Positions 1 to 9,272 of a stretch of 64,000 nucleotides of DNA are shown here, piece by piece (position 1 is the stretch's first letter; each line of letters begins with the position of its first letter). The notes beneath the pieces are model-generated. The model was not told the origin of the DNA. It saw only the letters and a program-made list of their open reading frames with translations, and did no database searches. The translations under genes were made by a program, and so were the position numbers. Origin of the DNA: CAZVKN01 sp964627035 (lineage in GTDB: Bacteria > Electryoneota > AABM5-125-24 > Hatepunaeales > Hatepunaeaceae); assembly GCA_964627035.1 (NCBI GenBank), contig CAZVKN010000015.1, positions 1 through 64,000 on the forward strand. Reading direction: 5' to 3'.

Positions 1-1
1 T

Positions 2-535
2 TTATGTTGTATAGAGATAAAAGTTCCTTGTTTCTATAGGTGTGAATAAGAAAGGTTCATCATAAGAAAGTTCCTGAATGTCCCTCAGAATCACCGCCTC
101 ACGAAACACAATCGGCAAAAAGGATATCTCCTCTTCAACGCGTTCCTGGATGTTGCCCCGTTCAAAGTCACGATGTGGGTCAGCATTGTCATCTGCAAAT
201 TCAATCGGTGGCAGGTCATCTTTCCGGTTTCCCCCAATCGGGATCCATCGTCTAACCTTCCGTCTGCGGAGTTCTGTCTTAGCCAAATTCCCAGCTATTG
301 TGTAAATCCATGTAGAGAACTTTGCTATCTCACGGTAACTGTCCTTATGAAGATAGAGACGAAAGAATGTCTCTTGTAACAAGTCTTGTGCAAAACTATA
401 GTCGTTGATAATTCTATATATGAAGTTGAGCAGCGGTCCCTTATACCGCTCAACGAGTTCATCGTAGGCTTCAACAGCACCGTCTTGAAAGTTACGGATT
501 AAAGCCTCGTCAGTAACCTTTTCGTTTCTATTCAA
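2..535 (-). CDS. ECF-type RNA polymerase sigma factor, C-terminus truncated
   Basis: Sigma-70 region 2 is clear at about residues 12-98 (aromatic/acidic DLLQETFFRLY helix, then FSTWIYTIAGN and a basic RRRKVRRW stretch). Region 4 begins at about residue 133, but the family pattern stops after LSYDE (residue 160). The expected helix-turn-helix is replaced by 17 unrelated residues and a stop, so the -35-binding helix is missing. The start is TTG at 535, overlapping the holA stop as TTGA, which suggests translational coupling. The break lies about 55 bp from the window edge, so an assembly join, a frameshift or a real truncation are all possible. As it stands the protein should not bind -35 elements normally. 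Confidence 0.85.
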   Translation of the reverse strand: MNRNEKVTDEALIRNFQDGAVEAYDELVERYKGPLLNFIYRIINDYSFAQDLLQETFFRLYLHKDSYREIAKFSTWIYTIAGNLAKTELRRRKVRRWIPIGGNRKDDLPPIEFADDNADPHRDFERGNIQERVEEEISFLPIVFREAVILRDIQELSYDEPFLFTPIETRNFYLYTT

Positions 536-1533
536 TTACGTGCCCCGGTCAGACGTGTTAATTCCGTAACCAACATATGAACTTCAAGTTCTGCAGCACG
601 AATTCCTGTTTTAACGTAGAAATCTCCCTCAGCTATACGTATTATACCGTTTTCGAGGGGTTTGGTTCCAATTCGCCGCACCCATTTTGCATACTTATCA
701 AACACAAACGGGTGTAGTCCGACCTTTGCTTTACCTTTGGCAAGTCTATTTTTCCGAACATACCATGAAATCGTCCACATCTTAATGAACATCCGCTGAA
801 GGTCTCCGATCACCTGTACTGGCTTAAAATTCCATTTCAGAAGATTATTCAACGCTTCATGAGCACCGGATAGATTGGAGTCACCGACTGCATCGGTTAG
901 CTTCCACCGTTCATCAGGGAATGACCCTGTTCCAAGTTCCTGAATATCCTTAACGGTAATTGTATTATTCTCTCCTGTCATCAAACTCAATTGTTCCAGC
1001 TCACCGGAAAGATCATACAGATTTTGCCAGTTTACTGAGGTCAACCGTGCCATGGCTTCGGGGTCAAGTTTTTTATTTTGTTCTGACAGAAATCGGTTGA
1101 TCCAACCTGAAAGATCACGACCTTTCAAAGGATTACATTCAACTCTCGGGATCTTAGTTTTGCTGATTGTCTTGTAGAATTTGGATCGTTTGTCCAGCTT
1201 ATTTGCCCACAGCAGCAGACAGCCATCTGATGGGGGATCTTGGAGGTATTCCACGACCCTTTCAAGCACAGGTGCACTAATCCGCTGTGCCTGTTTTACA
1301 ACGGTCAACCGCATCTGTGCAAAAACCGGAAGTGACATCAATGTTTCCGGCAAGTTCTGCGCTTCTTTACCGTAGTAAGTTGTCAGGTTAAAGTCGCGCT
1401 CCTCCGCAGTAAGCAGTTTGTCGATAAGTCTCTTTACAGCTGTTTCAGAAAGATAGTCTTCACTGCCACTGAGCAAGTAAGCAGGGCGGATCTTGCCTGC
1501 AGTAAGCTCTTTTATGAATACAGCAAAGGTCAA
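532..1533 (-). CDS. holA: DNA polymerase III subunit delta
   Basis: A 333-residue protein with the HolA layout. The N-terminal AAA+-like part has AYLLSGSEDYLSE at about residues 18-30 and a VLERVVEYLQDPP segment, and the C-terminal helical collar has the SNLSGAHEALNNLL stretch. Delta opens the beta sliding clamp inside the clamp-loader complex. The length is normal for the family (about 330-345). The start is TTG at 1533, overlapping the stop of the upstream amidotransferase gene as TTGA. The downstream sigma gene is joined to holA in the same way, so the three genes form a tight translationally coupled string. Confidence 0.9.
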   Translation of the reverse strand: MTFAVFIKELTAGKIRPAYLLSGSEDYLSETAVKRLIDKLLTAEERDFNLTTYYGKEAQNLPETLMSLPVFAQMRLTVVKQAQRISAPVLERVVEYLQDPPSDGCLLLWANKLDKRSKFYKTISKTKIPRVECNPLKGRDLSGWINRFLSEQNKKLDPEAMARLTSVNWQNLYDLSGELEQLSLMTGENNTITVKDIQELGTGSFPDERWKLTDAVGDSNLSGAHEALNNLLKWNFKPVQVIGDLQRMFIKMWTISWYVRKNRLAKGKAKVGLHPFVFDKYAKWVRRIGTKPLENGIIRIAEGDFYVKTGIRAAELEVHMLVTELTRLTGARN

Positions 1534-2294
1534 TTTTCAGCCATCTTTACAAACCACTTTGCGAGCCTGGCCTGTGGTTCACACCTCTGATTCTCCCAAC
1601 CGGCAGGATAGTTGCCGATCATCCTCTCCGGATGCCACTGAACACCGACAGTGCAACGGTCTTCCTTGCATTCAACGGCTTCGACAATTCCTTCATCTGA
1701 TACTGCGGACAGTGAAAGCTCATCACTAATGTTCTTGATGGACTGGTGGTGGCTGCTGTTTACAACCTTCTCTTCATTTCCAAATAATTCCGACAGAAAC
1801 GACTCTCCAATTAGCCGGATTGAATGATACCTCTCACGAAAATCTTTCATAAACATGTGAGGAGGCGCATCCTTCAACTGAGATGGGATGTCCTGATACA
1901 GATCCCCACCCATTGCGACATTCATCACTTGCAGTCCACGGCAGATCCCGAGCAGAGCCTTATCCTGCCTGCGCGCTTCCAATATCAGATTCATCTCACA
2001 CCTGTCACGTCTCGGATCAATTCCCATCGAATGGTCATCTCTGTTGGTCTGATTGTAGAACAAAGGATCGAGATCAACCCCTCCGGTGCAAATTATTCCG
2101 TCAATTCGCTCGACCATTATAGCAATACTTTCTGTATCAGTGATTACAGGAAGGATAACCGGAATGCCCCCACCTGTCTCTACAAATTGGATGTAATGAT
2201 TTTGAATTAAATGGAGTGCCACACCCTTTGAAAAGGTCCGATTCGGATCATTTGGCGGGCTGATATTGGCTGTAATACCGATGATTGGTTTCAT
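1530..2294 (-). CDS. Gamma-glutamyl-gamma-aminobutyrate hydrolase-like (peptidase C26) protein
   Basis: A class I glutamine amidotransferase fold used as a stand-alone hydrolase. The nucleophile elbow GICRGLQ places the catalytic Cys at residue 118, and GVQWHPE supplies His221 and Glu223. An SSHHQSIK stretch at about 180-187 is typical of PuuD-like C26 hydrolases. These enzymes cleave gamma-glutamyl amide bonds, for example gamma-Glu-GABA in putrescine breakdown. No other putrescine gene is nearby, so the real substrate is unknown. It has an ATG start, is 254 aa long, and shares a TTGA overlap with holA downstream. Confidence 0.88.
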   Translation of the reverse strand: MKPIIGITANISPPNDPNRTFSKGVALHLIQNHYIQFVETGGGIPVILPVITDTESIAIMVERIDGIICTGGVDLDPLFYNQTNRDDHSMGIDPRRDRCEMNLILEARRQDKALLGICRGLQVMNVAMGGDLYQDIPSQLKDAPPHMFMKDFRERYHSIRLIGESFLSELFGNEEKVVNSSHHQSIKNISDELSLSAVSDEGIVEAVECKEDRCTVGVQWHPERMIGNYPAGWENQRCEPQARLAKWFVKMAEN

Positions 2295-2319
2295 TTGCGT
2301 GATTGCGTTTTTGGTTTGA

Positions 2320-3864
2320 TTAACTTGCGCGTGAATAGACGACTCTCCCTTCGCAGATGGTCATTTCAACAACAGCATCCGACCAGTCTTGTAAACTTGT
2401 ATCATAGCCTGAAATGACAGTCAGATCGGCAACAGCTCCTTCTTCTATGGTTCCATGATTTTTGGGCATTCCGGTAGCAGAAGCCCAACCCTCTGTTATC
2501 GCTTTAACTGCCTCAATAGGGGAGAGGGCTTCATTGTTGTCGAAAGTGCTTTCTTTATCTTCGTGAAATCCACAGCGGTTGATGGCAACGTGCAGATTGA
2601 GCAATGGATTAGGGCTTGCTACGGGCCAATCGCTACCTATGGCAAGGGTGCCACCTGCTTCAAGGATTGATTTCCACACAAACATTCGCCTGCATCGTTC
2701 GGTTCCGAGTCTGCCCGGCAGCCATTCGATGTCATCGAGAAGATGTACTGGTTGGATGGATATTATTGCACCACTACGAATTAGTTCATCAACTCCATCA
2801 GCAGAGATAAACTGAGCGTGTTCAATGCGGTGCTTACTGTTGATGCCCGTTTGAGGTAACTGTGCTAACACTCGACACGCCTGCGAAACAGCCTTATCAC
2901 CAAGAGCGTGGATAGCGAGTCTCCAACCGGCTTCAACTGCGGGTATAAGAGTCTCAAGCAACTTATCATCATCAAAGAAAAGCAAACCGTTCTGTGTTGG
3001 ATCATCATTGTACGGTTCATTCAGAGCCGCAGTTCTTGACCCGAATGCACCGTCCAAAAACAGCTTCAAGGTCTGAACACGAAATCTGTTTCCAGCGGCA
3101 ACTGGAGGTTCACCGTTCCATGATTCGATTCTTCGCCAGCCGTCAATATTCAGAATTAGATTGTCTTCTCTGTCCATCCCCCAATAAAGCTTTTCAAGCT
3201 CCGGTTGAAGCACTTCGCTGACCGATGTTAAACCGAGTGATAACAGGTGGTTTTGCGCATCGAGGATGTGTTTACGCCACTGTTCATTGCTTGGAGGCGG
3301 AACAAGAGCGGTTACCGGATCCGATGCTGATTCCATCAGATTGCCGTTTGGTTTACCACTGCTGTCTCGGATAATCTTGCCGTTTTGCGGATCAGGTGTG
3401 GAACGGTCAATTCCAGCTCGGTCAAGGGCTATCTGACTGCAGCAACAGCTATGGAGATCAACGGCATGAACGATGATCGGCAGGTTGGTTTTTACTTCAT
3501 TAAGTTTTTTGACATCAAGTGCGCAGAGGGATCTGTTCCAGTTGAAGGCTACAATCCATTCTTCTTTTCCATTGTCCACCGCTGCCTGAAGTGTCTTAAT
3601 CACCTGTCCAAAATTCATACCCACGAGGTTAATGACACCGAGTGACTTACCCCCGACTGCCATGTGCATGTGGGCGTCGCCAAGCCCCGGCAGTAAAAGT
3701 GCGCCGTTCAGATCTGTTGCCTGAACATTAGTGTGATTTCTGAAAAGGGTATGCGAATCACCAATCTCCTTTATCCTGCCGTTTTCAATGTAAACTGCAT
3801 CATGGCTTTGATAATTAAATATCTTACCATTGGCAAGCAGTAATTTGTCGGAAGATTGGTTCAA
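2320..3864 (-). CDS. Amidohydrolase family protein (YtcJ/Amidohydro_3 type)
   Basis: A metal-dependent hydrolase of the amidohydrolase superfamily. An N-terminal beta-sandwich precedes GDAHMHM, whose HxH motif (residues 65 and 67) binds metal. Later come LAIHALGDKAV, HRIEHAQF and AIGSDWPV, which carry further metal-binding His residues and the catalytic Asp, in the order seen in YtcJ-like proteins. At 514 aa the length is typical. Family members hydrolyse N-acyl or cyclic amides and the substrate cannot be inferred. The start appears to be TTG at 3864, since no ATG precedes the conserved N-terminus. There is a 67-bp gap to rny. Confidence 0.88.
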   Translation of the reverse strand: MNQSSDKLLLANGKIFNYQSHDAVYIENGRIKEIGDSHTLFRNHTNVQATDLNGALLLPGLGDAHMHMAVGGKSLGVINLVGMNFGQVIKTLQAAVDNGKEEWIVAFNWNRSLCALDVKKLNEVKTNLPIIVHAVDLHSCCCSQIALDRAGIDRSTPDPQNGKIIRDSSGKPNGNLMESASDPVTALVPPPSNEQWRKHILDAQNHLLSLGLTSVSEVLQPELEKLYWGMDREDNLILNIDGWRRIESWNGEPPVAAGNRFRVQTLKLFLDGAFGSRTAALNEPYNDDPTQNGLLFFDDDKLLETLIPAVEAGWRLAIHALGDKAVSQACRVLAQLPQTGINSKHRIEHAQFISADGVDELIRSGAIISIQPVHLLDDIEWLPGRLGTERCRRMFVWKSILEAGGTLAIGSDWPVASPNPLLNLHVAINRCGFHEDKESTFDNNEALSPIEAVKAITEGWASATGMPKNHGTIEEGAVADLTVISGYDTSLQDWSDAVVEMTICEGRVVYSRAS

Positions 3865-3931
3865 AATGAAGAAACCCGATTAACTTGAATATGAATAAAC
3901 GTCTTCAATTGTCATTTGAACTGATAGCAGG

Positions 3932-5497
3932 TTACCTTGCAAATTCAACTGCACGAAATTCGCGTATGACTGTAACTTTAATCTGACCGGGATACTCTAA
4001 ATCGTCCTGTATTCGGTTTGAAATGTCATGTGCTAGCTGTTCAGCTTCAGCGTCAGCGATTTTATCGTGTTCCACCATCACTCTGATCTCACGTCCGGCT
4101 TGCAGTGCAAAGGTCTTTGACACGCCGTTGAATGAGTTTGCAATCTTTTCTAATTTCTTAAGTCGCTTAACATAATTCTCAAGGCTGTCGCGGCGTGCCC
4201 CCGGTCTTGCTCCGGATATTGCATCTGAAGCTTGAACCAGGCAAGATATGAGCGAAGTTGATTCAAAATCGTCGTGATGTGAAGCGATGGCATTCAGTAC
4301 AACTTTGGGTTCACGATACCTCCGTGCTAACTCAACACCGAGTTCCGTGTGAGTTCCCTCAGTGTTTCGGTCTATCGCTTTGCCAATGTCGTGCAACAGA
4401 CCAGCCCGAGCGGCAAGCTTGGCATCCAATCCAAGCTGAACAGCCATTAAGGCTGCCAATCTGGACACTTCGATAGAGTGGAGGAGAACATTCTGTCCAT
4501 AACTGGTACGAAAATGGAGTTTGCCGAGATGCCGCATCATTTCAGGATGTACGGAATCAACAGAAGCTTCGATGATTGCTTCCTCCCCGAGCTGGAGCAC
4601 CCGCTCGTCCATCTCACGTTCGGCTCGCTTAACAACCTCTTCAATGCGTGCAGGATGAATTCTGCCATCTGCAACTAATTGGTTGAGGGCTAAGCGTGCA
4701 ATCTCCCGCCTGATCGGGTCAAAGCAAGAGAGGGTGACCGCCTCAGGAGTGTCGTCAATTATTAATTCCACACCGGTTATCTTCTCAAAAGCGCGGATGT
4801 TTCGACCTTCGCGACCGATGATCCGTCCCTTAATTTCCTCACCGGTAATGTTAACAACGGTAACGGTAGTTTCAGCAGAATGCTCAGCAGCCGAACGCTG
4901 GATTGCCTGAACGATGATCTCCTTCGCTTCACGATTTGCCTGCATCCTTGCTTGATCACGAATATCTTTGATCATTTCAGCAGCTTCCTGCTTCGTGCGA
5001 TCAATGAACTCATTTCGCAGATCATATTGAGCTTCCTCACGGCTCATCCCTGCAAGTTCGGCAAGTTTTTGTGAAGTTATCCCTTGATTTTTCTTTAACT
5101 GAGTGAGTCCCTCAGATAGCTGATTTTTCTGTTTTTCTAATTCCCTTTCTAATTTTTTCTGTTCTTTCTGTTGTCTATTGAGATTTTCTTTTTTGTCAAT
5201 TACTGATTTCTCTTGTTCACGAATCTTTTTTTCGAGGCGGTTGATGGCAGTGCGCTTTGACTCATAGTCGTTTTCAAGTTTGGTTTTTCGTTCAAGGAAG
5301 TCGTCCCGAACCTCCAGCAGTTTTTCTTTCTTTTGCTGTTCACCAACTTGTTTTGCCTCGTCTAAAATTCGTTTCGCCTGTTCTTCGATTGATTGACCAC
5401 GCAGCTGATCAATGCGTGACTTGGTAAACCAACCTGCTATAAAGAGCGCGATGCCACAAAGAGGAATCCCAATGAACCAAATCAAAGTGCTCAGCAT
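3932..5497 (-). CDS. rny: Ribonuclease Y
   Basis: A membrane-anchored endoribonuclease that starts mRNA decay. The order of parts is diagnostic: an N-terminal transmembrane helix (about residues 3-22), a long charged coiled coil (about 30-150), a KH domain with GRIIGREGRNIRAFE (about 222-236), and an HD domain with LLHDIGKA as the metal-binding HD pair. At 521 aa it is the usual length. The ATG start is preceded by AGGGATAT. It lies just downstream of the 6S RNA and zapA, an arrangement often seen in bacteria that carry all three. Confidence 0.97.
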   Translation of the reverse strand: MLSTLIWFIGIPLCGIALFIAGWFTKSRIDQLRGQSIEEQAKRILDEAKQVGEQQKKEKLLEVRDDFLERKTKLENDYESKRTAINRLEKKIREQEKSVIDKKENLNRQQKEQKKLERELEKQKNQLSEGLTQLKKNQGITSQKLAELAGMSREEAQYDLRNEFIDRTKQEAAEMIKDIRDQARMQANREAKEIIVQAIQRSAAEHSAETTVTVVNITGEEIKGRIIGREGRNIRAFEKITGVELIIDDTPEAVTLSCFDPIRREIARLALNQLVADGRIHPARIEEVVKRAEREMDERVLQLGEEAIIEASVDSVHPEMMRHLGKLHFRTSYGQNVLLHSIEVSRLAALMAVQLGLDAKLAARAGLLHDIGKAIDRNTEGTHTELGVELARRYREPKVVLNAIASHHDDFESTSLISCLVQASDAISGARPGARRDSLENYVKRLKKLEKIANSFNGVSKTFALQAGREIRVMVEHDKIADAEAEQLAHDISNRIQDDLEYPGQIKVTVIREFRAVEFAR

Positions 5498-5516
5498 ATA
5501 TCCCTCATAAATAACA

Positions 5517-5706
5517 GCCCCGTCCCTGGTGTTCCGTACAGAACCGATAATGTTAATAGTGGGTGCTGCCCAAAACGTTTTTTACTCCTACTGTCCTGTT
5601 AAGGATTCACCCGAAGGTGAAGTGTGGTCTGTAAGCGACGCTTTGCGACAAGCTCCCTCGGTTCTTCCTGTTGGTTCTTTTTTGGAACCTGCTCCAAGGG
5701 CGGGGC
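5517..5706 (-). ncRNA. ssrS: 6S RNA
   Basis: A gene-free stretch of about 190 nt lies between zapA and rny. Its ends form a long closing stem: 5694-5706 pairs with 5517-5529 over 13 positions with one mismatch. Inside are a hairpin (GGTTCC/GAACC) and a CTTCACCTTCGGGTGAA hairpin, resembling the internal arms of 6S RNA. The length (about 190 nt) and the site next to zapA match the family. 6S RNA binds sigma-70 holoenzyme by mimicking an open promoter. The call rests on structure and synteny; a covariance-model search was not possible. Confidence 0.72.
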
Positions 5707-5723
5707 ACTAAGGATGCGAGAAG

Positions 5724-6041
5724 CTACTCCTCGTCGTCCAACAACTCCTGTATCGTTTGAATTATGCTGCCAACTTCTTTATTATGTCCCTCATTTTCAG
5801 GATTCTCATTCTCTTTATTCTCTCGGCAGATGAACAGCTCATGGGCAATGTTCAATGCCGTTAATATCGCTAAATCCTCTGTCTCTTCTGTAGGAACTTC
5901 AATACTGATTTCACTCATCCGTGTGTCAACATAATTGGCGACACGTTGGATGAATTCCGCTTCACCTGCGCCTTGAATCTGGTACTCTTTATCATTGATG
6001 AGTACATTCACTGCGGGTTTGTTTTCAGTTGGGCTATTCAT
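5724..6041 (-). CDS. zapA: Cell division protein ZapA
   Basis: A 105-aa protein with the ZapA pattern: VNVLINDKEYQIQG at the N-terminus, then VANYVDTRMSEI, a DLAILTALNIAHELF helix and a C-terminal coiled-coil tail. ZapA cross-links FtsZ protofilaments at the division ring. It has an ATG start and sits between an upstream coiled-coil protein and the 6S RNA, which is probably processed from or read through in the same transcript. Confidence 0.9.
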   Translation of the reverse strand: MNSPTENKPAVNVLINDKEYQIQGAGEAEFIQRVANYVDTRMSEISIEVPTEETEDLAILTALNIAHELFICRENKENENPENEGHNKEVGSIIQTIQELLDDEE

Positions 6042-6093
6042 GGACGCTCAGGATAATCTGACTTATCTACCAAAGTCACCCCTGAAGGGCGAC

Positions 6094-6369
6094 TTACAGG
6101 TCTTCTAATTTTGCTAACAGTTCATCAACTTTTGCTTTGAATCGCTCATCTTTTTGCTGATCTTTGGTGTGTCTGCGAGCGTCGTCAGCAGTAGCTTTAA
6201 GATCACTGTTATCCTTTCGCAGCCCATCGTTGGCACGTCGAAGTTCAGCGATCTCACCTTCAAGCCGACCGATTCTGACGATCAGCTCTTCCCGTTGATT
6301 TTTTAACTGGTTATATTTGTCAAGCAGACGGGAAACCGCCTGAATTAATTTATCGAATTGGTGTTCCAT
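6094..6369 (-). CDS. Small coiled-coil protein, possibly ZapB-like
   Basis: A 91-aa soluble protein that is almost entirely heptad-patterned coiled coil (LIQAVSRLLDKYNQLKN through ELRRANDGLRKDN). There is no signal peptide or membrane helix. It lies between pheT (17 bp upstream of its start) and zapA (52 bp downstream). Small coiled-coil genes beside zapA are often annotated as cell-division ZapB-like proteins. Coiled-coil similarity is weak evidence, so that role is inferred from position only. Confidence 0.7.
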   Translation of the reverse strand: MEHQFDKLIQAVSRLLDKYNQLKNQREELIVRIGRLEGEIAELRRANDGLRKDNSDLKATADDARRHTKDQQKDERFKAKVDELLAKLEDL

Positions 6370-6386
6370 TCATCTATATTCCATTC

Positions 6387-8795
6387 TTATTTAATTGAAC
6401 GCAGCGATGCGCCAACTTTATTCTCTATCTCCTTCACGATTCGGTCAATAAATTGATCAACCTCCGAATCAGACAGTGTCCGCACATTGTCACGAAAAGT
6501 CAGGTGATATGCCAGCGATTTCTGATCCTTATCAATACCCTCTCCACTATACAGATCAAAGAGATTGACATCAGTCAGGTTCTTGCCACCGAATTTCCAG
6601 ATGATCTCGTCCAATGTCTGTGCATCGGTTCGACTGTTAAGAACAAACGCTAAATCTCGTGTTGCAGCCGGATAGCGTGGTAAAGGTCTGTGAATCGGTA
6701 TCTTACCTGTCAACTCCAGTAGCCTGCTTCCGATGAATTCAAACATATAAACAGGGATTGACAGATTGAATCTTTCAGCAATATCGGGATGAATCTGACC
6801 GAACCATCCTATTTCAATATCCCCGTTCTTCTGTTTGGTGAGTATCTTGCCACCGTATTTCAGGTACTCTATTACATCATAACAAATAAACCTAATGTTG
6901 TCAAGCTTGTTAAGGTGTGCAAACTGCTCTATGACACCCTTAATATCATGAATTTTGGTATTTCGGCTCTTTTCAAGCCATGAATCAGGTCGTGACTGCC
7001 CGCAAATTACCCCTCCAAGCCTATATTCTTCGGATATTTTTCCGTTGACAGACCAAAAACATTTACCCCACTCAAACAGACGAACGTCATCAACTCCTGC
7101 TCTGATATTACGTTCAGCAGCAGACAGCAGTGAAACAGCGAGTGATGGACGCAGCAGAGCCATATCTTCACTAAGGGGGTTTAGTACTTTTGCCGGTTCA
7201 ACTCTGACCGGAAACTTATCAAACTCGGAAGCTGGAATTAGTGAGTAGTTAATTGCCTCTCTCAATCCAAGTTCAGTTAATGAACTTTTTATTTGGTTAA
7301 TCTTTTTTCGCTGGTTCTCATTATTGACATTAACGGAAAGAGGAACTCGGGAGGTTACAGCGTTGCCTATCCGATCATAGCCGTGAATTCGAGCGATCTC
7401 TTCGATCAGATCAACCTCACGGGTCAGATCATGACGCCAGGACGGCGGATTAACCGTGCAGTTCTTTGCATCTACTACCTCAACCTTACAGCCCAAGCCG
7501 GTTAGATAGTTCTTCATCTTGTACGATTGAATACGGATACCGAGCAGCTTGTTGACGCGGGTAGGACGCAGGTTTATCTTTTTCTGACGCCACGGTTTGG
7601 GGTAATTGTCAACTATCCCTTGACAGATCTGGCCACCTGCAAGCTGCTTGATCAGCCGTGCAGCCCGTTCAATAGCAAACGGCACAAGTTCCGGATCCGC
7701 TCCACGCTCAAATCTTCGTGAGGACTCACTGCTGATCGCTCTATCACGGGAAGTTACTCTGATTCCGGTCGGCTCAAAATAGGCACACTCCAGCAGCACG
7801 TCAGTCGTATCGTCCTGAATCTCTGTGTTGAGCCCGCCCATCACACCTGCCAGTGCGATCCCACGATTTTCATCTGCAATCAGGAGATCGCTCTTGACAA
7901 GCTGATGTTCTTTGGAGTCAAGGGTGACAAACTTCTCGTCCTCATCCGCAGTTCGCACAATTATCCTGCCATCCTGCACGAGGTTACTGTCAAATGCGTG
8001 CAGAGGGTGTCCAACTTCAAGCATCACATAATTCGTCACATCAACCACATTGGAGATCGGGCGTACACCGACCATCTCCAGTCGCTGCTGCATCCACATC
8101 GGTGAAGGTGCTATCTTAATCCCTTTGATCAATCGGGCAGCGTAACGCGGGCATTTGTTTGGCGCATCAATTTCAACTGACAAATAATCTGAAGCCGGTT
8201 CATCCGATTCATTCACTTCGTTTGACGGTATTTTGAGCTTCAGTCTTGTAACAGCCGAGATTTCGCGGGCGATTCCGATATGTGAAAGGCAATCCGGTCG
8301 GTTCATTGTGACCTCAATGTCGAACACATAGTCGAGTTGCCCCATGTATTGATCCAACGGTGTGCCGATGTCCCAGTCGTGAGGCAGGATCATGATACCC
8401 GCTGCTTCGTCGGACAGACCTAACTCCTTTTCAGAGCAGATCATGCCGTATGATTCGACACCACGAAGCTTTCGCTTTGTGATCTTAAAATCATCGGGGA
8501 GGACAGCACCGACCCTCGCAACCGGAACGATCTGATCACGACCAACATTCGGAGCACCGCACACGATGGACAAGTTTTCATTCTCACCGACATCAACCGT
8601 ACAGTGCGACAGGTGGTCTGTTTTCGGCACGGGCGAGCATGTGATCACTTTACCGACCACAATGTCTGTCCAGTTTGCACCGACTTCAGTGACCGAATCC
8701 ACCTCCAGACCGAGCCACGTCAGTAGCTCTGCCAGCTCGTCGGGCGTATGATTGAACTCAACAAACTCTCTCAGCCAGTTGTATGATACTTTCAT
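6387..8795 (-). CDS. pheT: Phenylalanine--tRNA ligase beta subunit
   Basis: An 802-aa beta chain of the alpha2-beta2 PheRS. It has the N-terminal tRNA-binding OB fold (about residues 40-150, LSIVCGAPNV), the B3/B4 editing module (about 210-390, ESSRRFERGADPEL), B5 (NLRPTRVNKLLG), the catalytic-like core, and a C-terminal anticodon-binding FDX-ACB domain (PRYPAATRDLAFVL). The start is ATG at 8795. It is separated from pheS by about 1.5 kb holding three unrelated genes, so the usual pheS-pheT coupling is lost. Its own ribosome-binding site is poor (TGAAAAATAG before ATG). Confidence 0.98.
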   Translation of the reverse strand: MKVSYNWLREFVEFNHTPDELAELLTWLGLEVDSVTEVGANWTDIVVGKVITCSPVPKTDHLSHCTVDVGENENLSIVCGAPNVGRDQIVPVARVGAVLPDDFKITKRKLRGVESYGMICSEKELGLSDEAAGIMILPHDWDIGTPLDQYMGQLDYVFDIEVTMNRPDCLSHIGIAREISAVTRLKLKIPSNEVNESDEPASDYLSVEIDAPNKCPRYAARLIKGIKIAPSPMWMQQRLEMVGVRPISNVVDVTNYVMLEVGHPLHAFDSNLVQDGRIIVRTADEDEKFVTLDSKEHQLVKSDLLIADENRGIALAGVMGGLNTEIQDDTTDVLLECAYFEPTGIRVTSRDRAISSESSRRFERGADPELVPFAIERAARLIKQLAGGQICQGIVDNYPKPWRQKKINLRPTRVNKLLGIRIQSYKMKNYLTGLGCKVEVVDAKNCTVNPPSWRHDLTREVDLIEEIARIHGYDRIGNAVTSRVPLSVNVNNENQRKKINQIKSSLTELGLREAINYSLIPASEFDKFPVRVEPAKVLNPLSEDMALLRPSLAVSLLSAAERNIRAGVDDVRLFEWGKCFWSVNGKISEEYRLGGVICGQSRPDSWLEKSRNTKIHDIKGVIEQFAHLNKLDNIRFICYDVIEYLKYGGKILTKQKNGDIEIGWFGQIHPDIAERFNLSIPVYMFEFIGSRLLELTGKIPIHRPLPRYPAATRDLAFVLNSRTDAQTLDEIIWKFGGKNLTDVNLFDLYSGEGIDKDQKSLAYHLTFRDNVRTLSDSEVDQFIDRIVKEIENKVGASLRSIK

Positions 8796-8903
8796 CTATT
8801 TTTCAATGAGTAACTATTTGATTCTTGTAGCCGTTTCAGGCTTTTTTCTCGGTTGTCTTCAGTTAACTTGATTGTTCTTACAAAAGTGAGTATTGAATTG
8901 TTA

Positions 8904-9272
8904 TCATTCCGTGTGGAATTTCCGATAAACCTCCGGAAACTCTGTCTTGATGACCGTCACAACTCTATCTCTCAACTCATTAACCTCAACAGAAGCGGTT
9001 TCCCACACAATATCCCATTTTACCGCAAAATATGTGTGAATAGCGAAATTGCGAAAGCCGATGATCTCCTTCCATGGAATTGGTGAGTACTTAGCTTTGA
9101 AATCCTTGGAAAGATGTGAAGCTGCTTCGCCAACAATGAGTAATTTCAGCAGAACAGCGTTCTTGAGTACTTCATCCTTAACGAATTGATCCCAAGTTGT
9201 GTTCTCGATAAAAGAAGCAATAGCATCTATTGACTCCACAATGTCACAAAGATATAGGGCTTCACTTCGCAT
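8904..9272 (-). CDS. hepT: HepT-like HEPN ribonuclease toxin
   Basis: A 122-aa protein of the HepT/DUF86 family. The signature RX4HXY motif is intact at residues 74-81 (RNFAIHTY). In characterised pairs this motif forms the RNase active site, and its Tyr is AMPylated by the MntA antitoxin. The GEAASHLS segment near residue 48 is also typical. The start overlaps the end of mntA by 11 bp, so the two are co-translated with the antitoxin first. It lies inside the pheS-pheT interval. Confidence 0.9.
   Translation of the reverse strand: MRSEALYLCDIVESIDAIASFIENTTWDQFVKDEVLKNAVLLKLLIVGEAASHLSKDFKAKYSPIPWKEIIGFRNFAIHTYFAVKWDIVWETASVEVNELRDRVVTVIKTEFPEVYRKFHTE

Noticed and set aside
8796..8903. A small gene between hepT and pheT
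   Set aside because: The 108 bp hold no ORF with a credible start and ribosome-binding site, and no RNA structure was evident.
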